Shown here: piece by piece, positions 1 through 11,300 of the stretch
How positions within the stretch are numbered: position 1 is the first letter of the stretch
Layout: each line of letters starts with the position of its first letter
Assembly (NCBI GenBank): GCA_003254925.1
Contig: QANZ01053874.1
Location: forward strand, 1-64,000
Source of the DNA: Chamaecrista fasciculata
Taxonomy: Eukaryota; Streptophyta; Magnoliopsida; Fabales; Fabaceae
Direction of reading: 5' to 3'
DNA length: 64,000 nt
Made by a program: the position numbers and the translations under genes
Notes under the pieces: model-generated
What the model saw: the letters and a program-made list of their open reading frames with translations, nothing else
What the model was told of the DNA's origin: nothing
Databases searched by the model: none

Positions 1-474
1 TATTTGATATATATTAAATATCAGATAATTTTTACAATAGATTGAGACGAATGCTCTAAATATTACTTAAATTGTCACATCTACATATAAATGTATCACA
101 ACTTAGATACTACATTTTTTTAAAAAAATTATCAATATATATTTGTAAAACTTTCTAGTTGTCTCTTATTTTTTACCTATTATTATAATTTTACAAAATT
201 GATATGCCCATATATCTCAGGATATGTTCCGTGTTTGTATCAATATTTATATTTCAAATACTAGAACAGTGTTTGGCCAAAAAAAAAATATAGGACAGTG
301 CAAAATATGTAAAATCCAAAAATTAGGAGAAAACGATATCATTTGATGAATCAACTTTACTAACAAGACTCTCCCGCACATCTTACATAACCGTGAATCC
401 GTGATTGAAAAATGATAGGAGTTAAAATTTTAGAATGATCTCAATAAAGAGAAGGAAGGCAGAAGATTGTAAAT

Positions 475-751
475 GAGTAAACTACTAAATTGGTCCCTGG
501 ATTATTGACTCGCTGACAGATTAGTCCCCGAATTTAGGAAATTGACAAATAGGTCCCCGAATTTTTCTAACATTTATCAAATAGGTCATTCTGTGCATGT
601 TATTCGGGGACCTATTTGACTAACGATAGAAAAATTCAAGGACCTATTTGACTCGTTAGAAAAATTCGGGGACCTATTTGTCAATTTCTTAAATTCGGGG
701 ACCAATCTGTCAGCGAGGCAATAATTCAAGGACCAATTTGATAGTTTACTC
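475..751. mobile_element. MULE-type MITE with 10-bp target-site duplication
   Basis: The 277-bp element begins GAGTAAACTACTAAATTGG and ends with the near-perfect inverse, CCAATTTGATAGTTTACTC. It is flanked by an exact 10-bp direct repeat GATTGTAAAT at 465-474 and 752-761. The inside is largely palindromic, with repeated motifs of the type GGGGACCTATTTG on one arm and the reverse complement on the other. Long terminal inverted repeats with a 9-10 bp TSD fit a non-autonomous Mutator-like element. No coding capacity is present. The family name is not known to me. Confidence 0.85.
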
Positions 752-3412
752 GATTGTAAATTAATGTGGGATCGTGGGTGAAAACAAGAGCATTATTTAG
801 AGCCCCGTATTCAGAGTACGAGCCACTTGGAAGCTTCCATGAAACCAACCTCTGTCTCTCTCACACACACTTCACATCTTCCTTCTATGTTCTTAAGTAC
901 ATCTCTTTTCTCTCTACCACACATGACACATCATATTCCTCCCTATTCTATTCTATTTATACTGAATTTCAATGATAATTTAAGATTTCATTAATAGTAA
1001 GATAATACTCTATTCCATAGATTTTGTTATACTTAGCAAACTATTTCAATTGAAATTATATATATTAATTAGCATTGTGCCATTGTCATAATTAGAGCTA
1101 TAATAATTTGATTATACTTTATAGTAACTAATTCGTCAATAGATTATGTATGGGGAGCGGGTGAGTGTTTCAGCTCTTGAATTTTTACATTTGATTTGGC
1201 AAAGGTTCTCAAAATAATAATTAAATCAAAGAATAAAAATAAATAAATAAACGAAGAAGAAGAGAGACAAAAAAATCGGAGGATTAAGTTATCGAACTTC
1301 TTATAACATTACCCTTGTCAATATTAGAATCGACGTTAAACTTGAATTCAAATCATCATTATTCTCCGGCAAAAAAAAGAAACATCATTATTCACTAATT
1401 TTGTTAATATGATAAAATAAATAAATAAATTTGCACTTTTAATATAGTGTTTTGTTTGCTTGAATAAAACATCAAATTATCTATCATTTTTTTAGATGTT
1501 TTAATTAACTTCTGTTTATTTGTTATTTTTTTTTGTTGTGATTGGTGTGATTTATCTTTATCCTACCATTTAATTTAGTTATAAATTACCAAATGAGTAA
1601 TGAGAGTTAAAATAAGAAATTGAAAAATAGCTTAGCGTCTTTGCCTAATGAGAGCTAAAATTATAAGAAATAGAAAAATAACTTAGCGCCTTTGTCTATA
1701 AGCACGGGCAGTTTTCAACTAGGATGGTTCAATGATGACTTATATTTGTGTGTGTCACACTCACATTCAGCTCTATTTAGTTATCTTTTCATTCCATATC
1801 TTAATATATATATATATATCTTATATTATATGGCNATTTAATAGTAAAAAATATAAAATTAGTTCAAATTCAATAATTAATTAATCGTCACAGGCCAAAT
1901 TATTTTTAGTGACTGAATTGTATATTTTAACTATTCAATGATTAATTCATTCATTAAGTATAAATCTAAGGACCACATAAGGTATTTTTTCTTTTATTTA
2001 TGGCTAGTTACCACAACATCACTGCCCTTACCATTATTACAATAACTTTTATTGTTGATGTGGTCATCTACAAAATGATTCCCCACAAATATTTAATTTG
2101 TTCGCCATCATTCCTATCAAAATTGATTCCTTAATCGGTGTTGTTATATAAGCTCAATTATAACGGAGCTGATTTAATTTGTGTTTCGAGGATCTAGCTA
2201 GCTCGTGAAATGTTGATTGAATTTATTCATAATAGAATCAGAACACAGAATGAGACAATAGTTCATGTATAATAATTTAGATATTAATCATTAGCAACAT
2301 CCGCAATCGTTGCCAAGAATGAAGTATGAATTAATTAAAAGAAACATTAACAAAAGGAATCTCCGCAATAGTTCATGTGCTTATATATCTATAAGTCTAC
2401 ATGCACATGGTGCCTCCATTGACAACCATCGATGGATATATATCTACAATTGGGTCAATTTTAGGTTATCTTATATGTTAAACCCATTGACAGCTAACCA
2501 ACTTAGCTTTACATTCGTGTATATACTCAATATGTATGTTTTCTTGTTATCAATGCGCAAAATCACTTGGCCAGAAGTATATATATGGACTTGTCAAATA
2601 TTTGTTTGATTTTCAAATTATGCTGTCACTTTCATTCTTTGGTTGTCCTAAACAACTTTTTATTTTATTTTAATTCTTAAATTTTTATATTTATTTTAGT
2701 TCAAAATGTGATTTTGTTTAATTTATGTCGTTATTTATAATCTGTATAGTTGAGATTGAAATTTTTTCTTTTTATATATGTCATAATAAATAATAATTTT
2801 TTTGCTATTATCATAATAAGTGTGTGGACGATAAAAACATTTTTTTTTACTAGTTGTCAATCACATTTATTTCTAATTTAGAACTAAAGAGGAAAGGTTT
2901 TTATTTGTTAAATATATTTATTATGATATATATTTGAGAAATAATTTAATTATTTGACCATATTAAAAAAAACAACAAAAAGTTATAAGAAATCACATTT
3001 TCAACTTGATATCGCTACTCAAACTGTTAACGTCCATCGGTCTTGTACTAACTTCATTGGGGGGTTGGTCCCCAAGAGAGTCTCCAATGATTAAGTCAAT
3101 ATATTGATAGATGTTACCTGGAGTCCCATTTATATAGGTTGGAGGTAGGGATCATGTACCGTTGGAAGAGAGGGTCTGTTACTACTTTAACCGTCTCTAT
3201 AATGACATCTTGGTAGCTCGGTCGGGTGTGGGGTGACTCCAGTCGTCGGTAATGACCTTGGGGGAGGCCGTGTTAGCCATAACCAAAGGAGATTGGGCTC
3301 TACCGTATCACAAAATAAAATGTAAAAATATAAAAAAAAAATAAACATGAATTTTAAGATCAAAATAAATTTGACACGTCAATATAATGTAATGATCAGA
3401 ATAACTATTTGA

Positions 3413-3459
3413 CACACACATATATATATATATACTAGGGGTTTGGCGTGGCACGCCAA
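3413..3459 (-). mobile_element. Possible Helitron 3' terminus beside a CA/TA microsatellite
   Basis: A CA/TA run (3413-3434) leads into CTAG at 3435-3438 and then an almost loopless hairpin, TTGGCGTG-G-CACGCCAA (3443-3459). Read on the minus strand the order is hairpin, short spacer, CTAG, then T. That is the arrangement of a Helitron 3' end inserted into an AT target. The matching 5' TC end was not found, so only the terminus is proposed. Confidence 0.35.
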
Positions 3460-4701
3460 TATGTATGTAACGTTTGAATTGATTTAAAGTTGAAGATTAT
3501 GTTAAATTTTTATATTGATAAAAAGAGTAAGTTTGGGACCAATTTGAGAAATTATAAAAATATGTAAGACTCATCTAAAATAAATAAAATATTTAGGACC
3601 AATTTGAAATTACCTCATATGGAGAGAATGAGTGGNATATATTAAACTTATATAGTTTATATATGAAGTGGCAAAATCCAATTGGGTAATGAATCATATG
3701 AGCTTTGAAAGAGGGTTTTGTGTTTCGTTTTTCGTCCCCATTTTTAGCTGTTCCTCATTCTTATCATTGTGCCAATGCCATTTTGTGTCATTCGTCATTT
3801 GTGTTCATATGTGCGTTTTTTTAATGCAAGACCAAATGTAATCCATTCTATTGTTCTACCTTCCCATCATGTGTGTTTTACTTTTACACCCGTCCAATTG
3901 TTCCTGTCGATGTAATTTGCTTAAAAACTTAATGGCAAAGGTACTAATAATTATATGTGTATCTCAATATTTATACACTAGTCTTAATTGTACCCAATTT
4001 TGTTTATTATTATTTTATATTTGACTCAGTGTTGAATCAAAACTTTAATGTTGTCACAAACTCACAATTCTTAACCACAATCCACAAATATTGATGTAAC
4101 AAGAGATTTTTTTCCCTCTTCTTCTTCGTTTTATTTGTTTTAGATTTACTTTAGTTTAAACCTTAGATATTAATATTAATGTCAATTATATTATAAAATT
4201 TTCACATTTTGTATAAATTATATAAAAAAACTGATATCATTTGCTGTTAATGATTTTAACATTATTGAATATTGATCTGACATTACACGAAAAAAAAATT
4301 CGGAGCACACTTGAAATTACTTTCTATGATTTAGAGGCACCTAGAATTCATTTGCCAATCAAAGTTTTAATTGAATTTTGAAAAGATCGCATGCCGAAAA
4401 TCTTGAGAGTTGCCACTTGCCAACGATTCTGTTTTTTTGGTCAGATGCCTACGAGTGAATTAAATGATTTTCTCTGGGCCAAAAAAAAAAAGAAAAAGAA
4501 TTAGATGATTTTCTTGTCAAAAAGATAAAAAAAATTAGATGATTTCTCTTTCACGTGGATCAGCAGAGAAGCCTATATATATTTTTTTTTGGGTGGAGGA
4601 AAGAGGCCTAAAGGCCGAACTGCCTATAGGTGTTTTTGTTTTTCAAAGATTATTGTAGGAAAAAAAACGAGAAAAGAATTGTTTTTGGCCGGAACAGAAA
4701 A

Positions 4702-5218
4702 GGTCAAAGAGTCATTTTGGTCCTAAATGTATGCCCTAGTGTTTATTTTGGTCCATTATGTTTCAAAATGTTTAAATTAGTCCTAAATGTTGACAAAATC
4801 TTTCATTTTAGTCCAAATGTTGGTAAAATATTTCATTTTAGTCCCAAATAATTGAATTTAGTCATATTTATCTCGTCTCTCATTTCAAGTTATCAAAGGA
4901 CTTGTTAAGAGGAATTCGTAGCTCTAAATTTGTTGCATTCGAATTTGAAACGAGAGAGATATGATCAACTTTGCTTATTTGACATTGTTTGTTGACGACC
5001 CAGATAGAGAGTACTCTTTGAGAACAATACGTAGCTCTAAAATCGTCATGTTTGAATTAGAAACGAAATATATTCAATAGTTTAGACAAAAATGAAACAT
5101 TTTGCCAACATTTATGACCAATTTAAATATTTTGAAACATAATGGACCAAAATGAACATTAGGACATACATTGAGGACCAAAATGAACATCAGGTAGGAC
5201 CAAAATGAACCTTTAACC
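4702..5218. mobile_element. MULE-type MITE just upstream of RRP12
   Basis: This 517-bp palindromic element starts GGTCAAAGAGTCATTTTGG and ends with an inverse copy finishing AACCTTTAACC. Both arms carry repeated GGTCCTAAATG / GGACCAAAATG motifs. The flanks are AACAGAAAA (4693-4701) and AAAAGAAAA (5219-5227), a 9-bp duplication with one mismatch. The element ends 146 bp before the RRP12 start codon, so it lies within or next to that gene's promoter. A shorter relative sits at 62619-62955; both share an inner motif around GAGCTACGTATTGTTC in one orientation or the other. Confidence 0.8.
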
Positions 5219-5363
5219 AAAAGAAAATTAGTTTTTGGAAAAAAAAAGAAGCTAAATCTTAAAGTCTTAAACCCTTGGTCTCTTTTCGTCTTCCTTGTTC
5301 TTCCACTCGCGGGGATCCAAAGCTTCCGACGAAGCAGCTGATCAGCCAAAAAATCCGATAGTC

Positions 5364-8300
5364 ATGGAAGAAGAACACACAGAAGCATTCAAGGATGGTT
5401 CGGACCTTTGCCAGCAGCTCATGTCCCGTTACGCCAACTCCGGCGCGCCGCAACACCGCCACCTTGTCGCCACCGCCGCCGCAATGCGCGCCAATCTCGC
5501 CGCCGAGTCTCTTCCTCTCACTCCGACTGCTTATTTTGCCGCCGCCATTTCTGCGCTTGATTCTGCCTCTGCTTCCGACTCCTTGGACCCTACGGCCCTC
5601 TCTGCACTATTGTCCTTCATGGCTATCGACCTACCTTTGGTGTCACCCGGCGGAATCGCAACAGTTAATGCGAGTGAGGCGGTTGATTTGCTGGTCAAGG
5701 TGTCGGAGAGAGAGAGGGAGGGATTGGCTGTTTCGACTGTGAGGGCTGCCGTAAAGTGTTTAGGGGTTTTGGTTGGGTTTTGTGACTTAGAAGATTGGGA
5801 TACGGTCAAATTGGGTTTCCATACACTGCTGAAGTTTTCCATTGATAAGCGTCCCAAGGTATACCTTCGTTTCCTTTTTTTTTTTCCCATCATTTTCTGT
5901 GTATGCTTATCAGGATGTTAATGCTTAGTTATAGTGCAATCAACATTGTGTTGTGACCTTGTTTAAGACATCATCTCCGCCGTACCCCATTGGCGTCATA
6001 CCTTTCCATATTGGTAGTTATTAATCCATGCATTAGTGGATTGTGTATGATATGTGTTCAAGTATAAAACGTTCTATTCTTCATTTGGAGTTAGTGGTCT
6101 TGTTCTCTTGTTTACTGGTCTTATTCTTCATTTGAATTGTGTATGATATAAACTGACACTATGTAGAATCTACTAAGCTTACTGGTCAAAAACCGAGCCT
6201 TAAAGCTGTTGTCTAGAAGACCAAAGGTTATTTTTTATTTCACTGGCCAATGCCATCAAAAGGAAAGTCTTTAGGAAAAAAAACTTTTCACTGTAAGATG
6301 GTGATACTTATTTCAACTTTTTAGCCTTCATTTTATCCTCCTTACCATAATCAGTAGAATGAAACAAATTCAGTTAATTTTTCTGGTTTGTTCCAGGTAA
6401 GAAGATGTGCTCAAGAGTCTCTTGAGAAGGTTTTCAAGTCTCTCCAAAACTCCAGAGTTATTAAGGAAGCAAGCAAGTTGGTTCTGTCAGTGCTGAAAAC
6501 TTACATGCCTTTGACAACAAGTTTAGTTAGTTCTGGAACTGGTGACAGAACTACAGACATTTCCAAGCCCGAACACTTGGAGATCCTTCATGTGCTTAAT
6601 TTACTTAAGCTTACTGTTCCTTGTCTTTCTGCAAAAGTCATTTCGAAAATACTTTCAGAATTACATAAATTAATAGACTTACAGCTCTCAGCACTCACAA
6701 TGCATGTTCTCAAAATTATTGAAGCTATTTTTGAAGCTTCGGGAGTTGAAAATATAGTCCTAGAGACAGAAAACATTATGGTTTCTCTTGCTTCCTATGT
6801 GTCTTTGGGAGATAAGAATCCCATGGATAGTGTAATTTGTGCAGCAACCTTGTTAAGCCGTGCTCTGGATGTGCTTCATACCGGACAATCAAGCATGTGG
6901 GTCAAGAATCTTCCTATAGTTTGCAGCTCTATAGTGGGTATGTATGCATGTTCCCTCTTAATAAAATGTAGAAATTGTTTTTTTATTGGATATCATCAAA
7001 TCTAGTTGTTATTTTCTCCCTGCTGTCTGATTTCACCTGGTAGGCTGGTAATACTGGGATTCTGACCACAATGTTTCTTCATTTTTTTTTTCTTTTACTT
7101 GAAGAATTGCGTTATAGAAATTTATATTGTGTACTATACTAGAAAGCATTATATGTCTGTGTTGCACACACTAGCATACTGCATTTTACCAGACATCTAA
7201 GTATCACTAAAGCCATAAAGCTGTAACACCTTTTTATGAATAGTCATCTTGGGTTCAAATGGATCACATCACTGCATTTTCGGTCTGTGTTGCACACACT
7301 AGTATACTGCATTTTACAAGTCAATTAATCATCACTAATGCCATAATGCTTCAACACTTTCTTAAGAATAATCATCCTGAGTTTAAATTAATTGGTCATA
7401 TCACTGCATCAATTGAATTACTTCGATTCTGTCATGAAATTAACCATTCCTAAAGCTTAAGGTGGTAGAAGTAGACCCACTAATAGTGTACGAAATATTT
7501 CTAGCATGCTATTTTAAGCAGAAGCCTGTTGGGCTTGAAGTGTGGATGAAGTGTCAGCTCATCCATCTTACCCTGTGTTGAAATTTTACTTAACCCAAGA
7601 ATAAGGGCAGTTAGTATCAAACTATGATACCATGTTGAGAAATCATCTATTTCAAAATCTTAAGCTGTTAGGAGAAGTTCAAGATTTCCTTTATTAATAT
7701 ATTTCTGTACGTGCTCTTAAAAAATTGTCAATTTACTCATGGGGCGGTAGTTTGACCTTCCTTATTGATTATTTTGTGCAGAATTAGGGGGTTAATTTTG
7801 TTGACTGTCACTGGGGGCACATTATTAAGAAAGCTATATTCTATTTATCTAACTCCTGCTGAATTTGTCTAGTGATAACCTTCATAAAGTATCTTTTGTT
7901 TTCTATTTAGTAACTAATGTATAGAATGTAATAGATATTAGTGAGGTTGGGTACCATTTAAGTTTATTTGAATTTTACATCTTATATTTGCTTTTTACTT
8001 CATGAACGTTGTCTTCTGATTCAAGTTGTCTTTGTTGAAATTAGGTCTTCTAACTTTTGAGGCAAACACTGCATCACAGGCTTCAAGTATATTGAAGGAT
8101 GTGCTCAAGAGATATGTCCGCCCCCTAAGCATAGCAATTGATACAAATCAAACATATGATGGCAGAAGTCAGGAAAGTGTTGAAGGCAGTGCACTAAAAT
8201 CAATGTGTGCTGTTTTCGAGGATGCCCTTTCAACTGGTGATGAAATTCCAAATGAACATTTTTTGTCAGTAATATCTGTTTTGTTTCTTGAGCTAGGTAC

Positions 8301-11300
8301 GAGACTTCCTACCATCAATGTGGCTTACTTTATGGGTGATTTTCTTTCCATATTAATTGTAAATATTTGGAGACAATATTGTTTATCGTCTGTTATTCTA
8401 CTATTTATTTCTCTTTCAATCACAAAATTTCTTGTTTTATTTGTTATTTTTTGGGGGGAGTGGGGAGAAGAATTTAAGGCCACATTGTGTTAAAGTATGC
8501 TTATTGCTAAGTGATTTTTGGTTGTAGGAGAAATCTCATTTATGCTTATGAAGAATATTGTGCACAACCTTGCTGACTTGATGACCCTCCCTGTTAAAGG
8601 TGGGACTAAGCCAGAGCATGTAAGTGCTAACTAAAGATTTTTTTGGCTATTGCCACTTAGACCTGGCTTTGGTGTGGAGTTAGTGCTCTGTATTGCAACT
8701 ATTTCCTTTTCTAATTCGTGTCAGTTTATTCAGTTATTATGAAACTTTTGGGATTACATCAATTATGGGGTCAAACCTCACCTTTTTTATTTGTGGCCAT
8801 AGATATTTCTTTTCAGTAAAGTGTCTCTTAATTTAGTCTTTCACTGGGTGTTGGGCATAGTGTGAAAAACCGGACCGGCCATTGAACCGGTGGAAGGCTC
8901 GGGTCACTGGTTCAATGGTTCAACCGCTGGGTCAATGGTTTGCGATTTTTGACATTCTTCCTATTTTTATCCTTGTTTTGGTGAACTTGTTCTGTTTAAA
9001 GTGCTTTAGTATGTTCGTAAAGTCAAACAATGTCTACTGATTACTGTTTTATCTGTTTATTTTTCCCTGATATGCAGCTTCAGAAGTGTATTGGTTCTGC
9101 TGTTTTTGCTATGGGGCCGGAGAGATTTCTTACACTCGTACCTATCTCTCTTGATGAGCACAATTTAACTTATTCAAATATTTGGCTAGTACCAATTTTG
9201 AAGCGCTATGTTACTGGTGCATCACTTGCATACTACATGGAACATATTGTTCCGCTTGCTAAGTCCTTCAAGCAGGCTAGTCGAAAAGGTATCATTCCAA
9301 TTTATGTTGCGCATCCATACTTGTCAAATTGGTGCTTCAGAAAATGTTATTCCACTTACTACCCTTTCATCATAGTGCATGGTTTTCCTTTCTTTGGTTA
9401 GAGACGGAGGAAACTAATATGGTTTTCTACTGTTAATTAACCTGAAAGCCTACGGGGCCCTTGATTGCTTATTTTCTCCCAGATTTTTTGGGAACTAAAC
9501 ATTACTTCTGCCTTCTTAAATAATAGAAAATAAAGGTTGTATAAACTTTACTTTAGGAAATTGATGAAAGTTTACTTGTAAAAAGGGTAAAATCAGCATT
9601 CTTGACTTTAATATAGTCATGGCTGAAATATTTAATTGCCCAATCTGAGTGGTTTACGTAAATTTTAGGTTATTCTATCAAATGCTTATGCATTGCTTCA
9701 TATCCAAAGCTGATATGTTTCAAGTCACAGGTTTGCTCTGTGCACGTGTCAATGATTTCTGTAAACTTCAGTACATTAGTTAATTTTATTCTTCTAATTT
9801 GACAAATACAGTGCAACCATTTTATTCAATTAAAAATATTGTGATGGATTATAGAGGACTGGTCTTCTGTCTTGTCTCAGAATTGTTCGTAGTCATTTTC
9901 CCCTTTTTCAGGTTTCACCTTTTGCTTTTAGTGCCATTCTAATTATAAATGTCAGTTAATTTACCAACTTTATGTGCATTTAATCTGTTGAGAACCTTCA
10001 GTTATTTAGTGATTTTGTTAAGGCTGTTTTTCTGTTATTAGTTAAGTTTAGTAAGTTAGTTATGTAGTTATGGTTGTTATTCTGTTCTTCCCTAGGTCTC
10101 CTTCCTATAAATATCTCTCTATGTACTTTTATGAAACAATAAGAAGCATTATTCAGCTTACTGGTCTGTCTCTCAACATAATCTCTTCTCTTCCAGTCAA
10201 AAGGTCAGCAATTAGCCAAGATCTGCTGGCTCGAGCCCATGAGCTCTGGGGATTGCTGCCTAGCTTTTGTCGTCATGCAACTGATACTTACAAGAAGTTT
10301 GCTTGTTTATCTGATCTTCTGATTACTATCCTCAAGAAGAACCCCTCCATGCATGAAAATATTTCTATGGCATTACAGGTTTGCATATTCTTTCTGACTG
10401 ATAGATCTATGTTATTTGGGCGTTTGTTTTTAGTTATGTTGTCTTTATAGATGTTATTGAATTTTGTGTAGATTCTTGTAAATGAGAACAGAACTGTACT
10501 CAACCCTAGGAATAGTGAGGCAGATTGCTATGCTGCAGAAGACTCTTTATTGGAGTTTGGAATTTTACCAGCTTACTCAAAGAAAGTGGCTACGAGAAAC
10601 GTGAAAGCTATGGCGTCTTGTTCTAATCAATTGCTTCAAATACTATCAGACTCATTTGTTAATTCATTCTCTGAGGATCGAGTTCCCTTGAAGGTTGTAT
10701 ATTTATCACTTATTAAGCTCCTCTAAACTATCTTCAATATTTGCTTGATATGGACAGTATATAAGTAATTTGATAATTTCTTTTTCAGGGAGCTATCCAA
10801 TGCCTAGCTTCTGTTACTGATTCTTCTGTAGTTAAAGAGATTCTTGTGTCAGTACTGAAGAGGTTTCAGTTAATAGATTGTGAAGATAAAGCTGAAAATC
10901 AGTTGAGTGACAACCAAGCTTTAAATAATGAACCAAGTGACACACAGATAGATACTCAGAGGTAAGTAAGCAACATTAGAAATTCAAGTTCATAAAAATA
11001 ATTGCGTCGATGGCCAATTGACGCTTGAGAGTTGGGACTATACATTTTGTTATAAAAACAATATTCATGTATAACGTCCGTAGCATTTGGTATTTATCTT
11101 TTTCTAAAGACCTTGTTGAAACTGGCCATTTAATTTTTTTTTTCCTTTTGTAATTTGTTAGGAAACACTGCACTGGAAGAACATTGTGGGCAATCCTGCC
11201 AATTATTTCCTGTTCTAAAACCAATTGTCTTATTGATTAGCTGATATTAAATATCATTTTTTGCATTAGTAAATGTCAGATTAATTGGGACAGCCTGAAA

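Larger units (their letters stand above)
1..5363. other. Gene-poor AT-rich upstream region
   Basis: No coding exon could be supported here; the open frames are short, lack family similarity and have no credible splice partners. The stretch holds a MULE-type MITE (475-751), a GC-richer block at about 3000-3310 that stands out from its AT-rich surroundings and may be an old retroelement fragment, a CA/TA microsatellite running into a possible Helitron terminus (3413-3459), several poly(A) micro-insertions (272, 1365, 4473, 4512) and a second MITE (4702-5218). Single N bases lie at 1835 and 3636. Confidence 0.7.

Noticed and set aside
2781..2819. TCATAATAA repeat around a T run, as another micro-insertion
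   Set aside because: The 9-bp repeat is AT-rich, the insert resembles the repeat itself and the AA start is missing. Chance is likely.
5295..5363. N-terminal extension of RRP12 (SRGSKASDEAADQPK)
   Set aside because: There is no in-frame ATG before 5364, so it is treated as leader.
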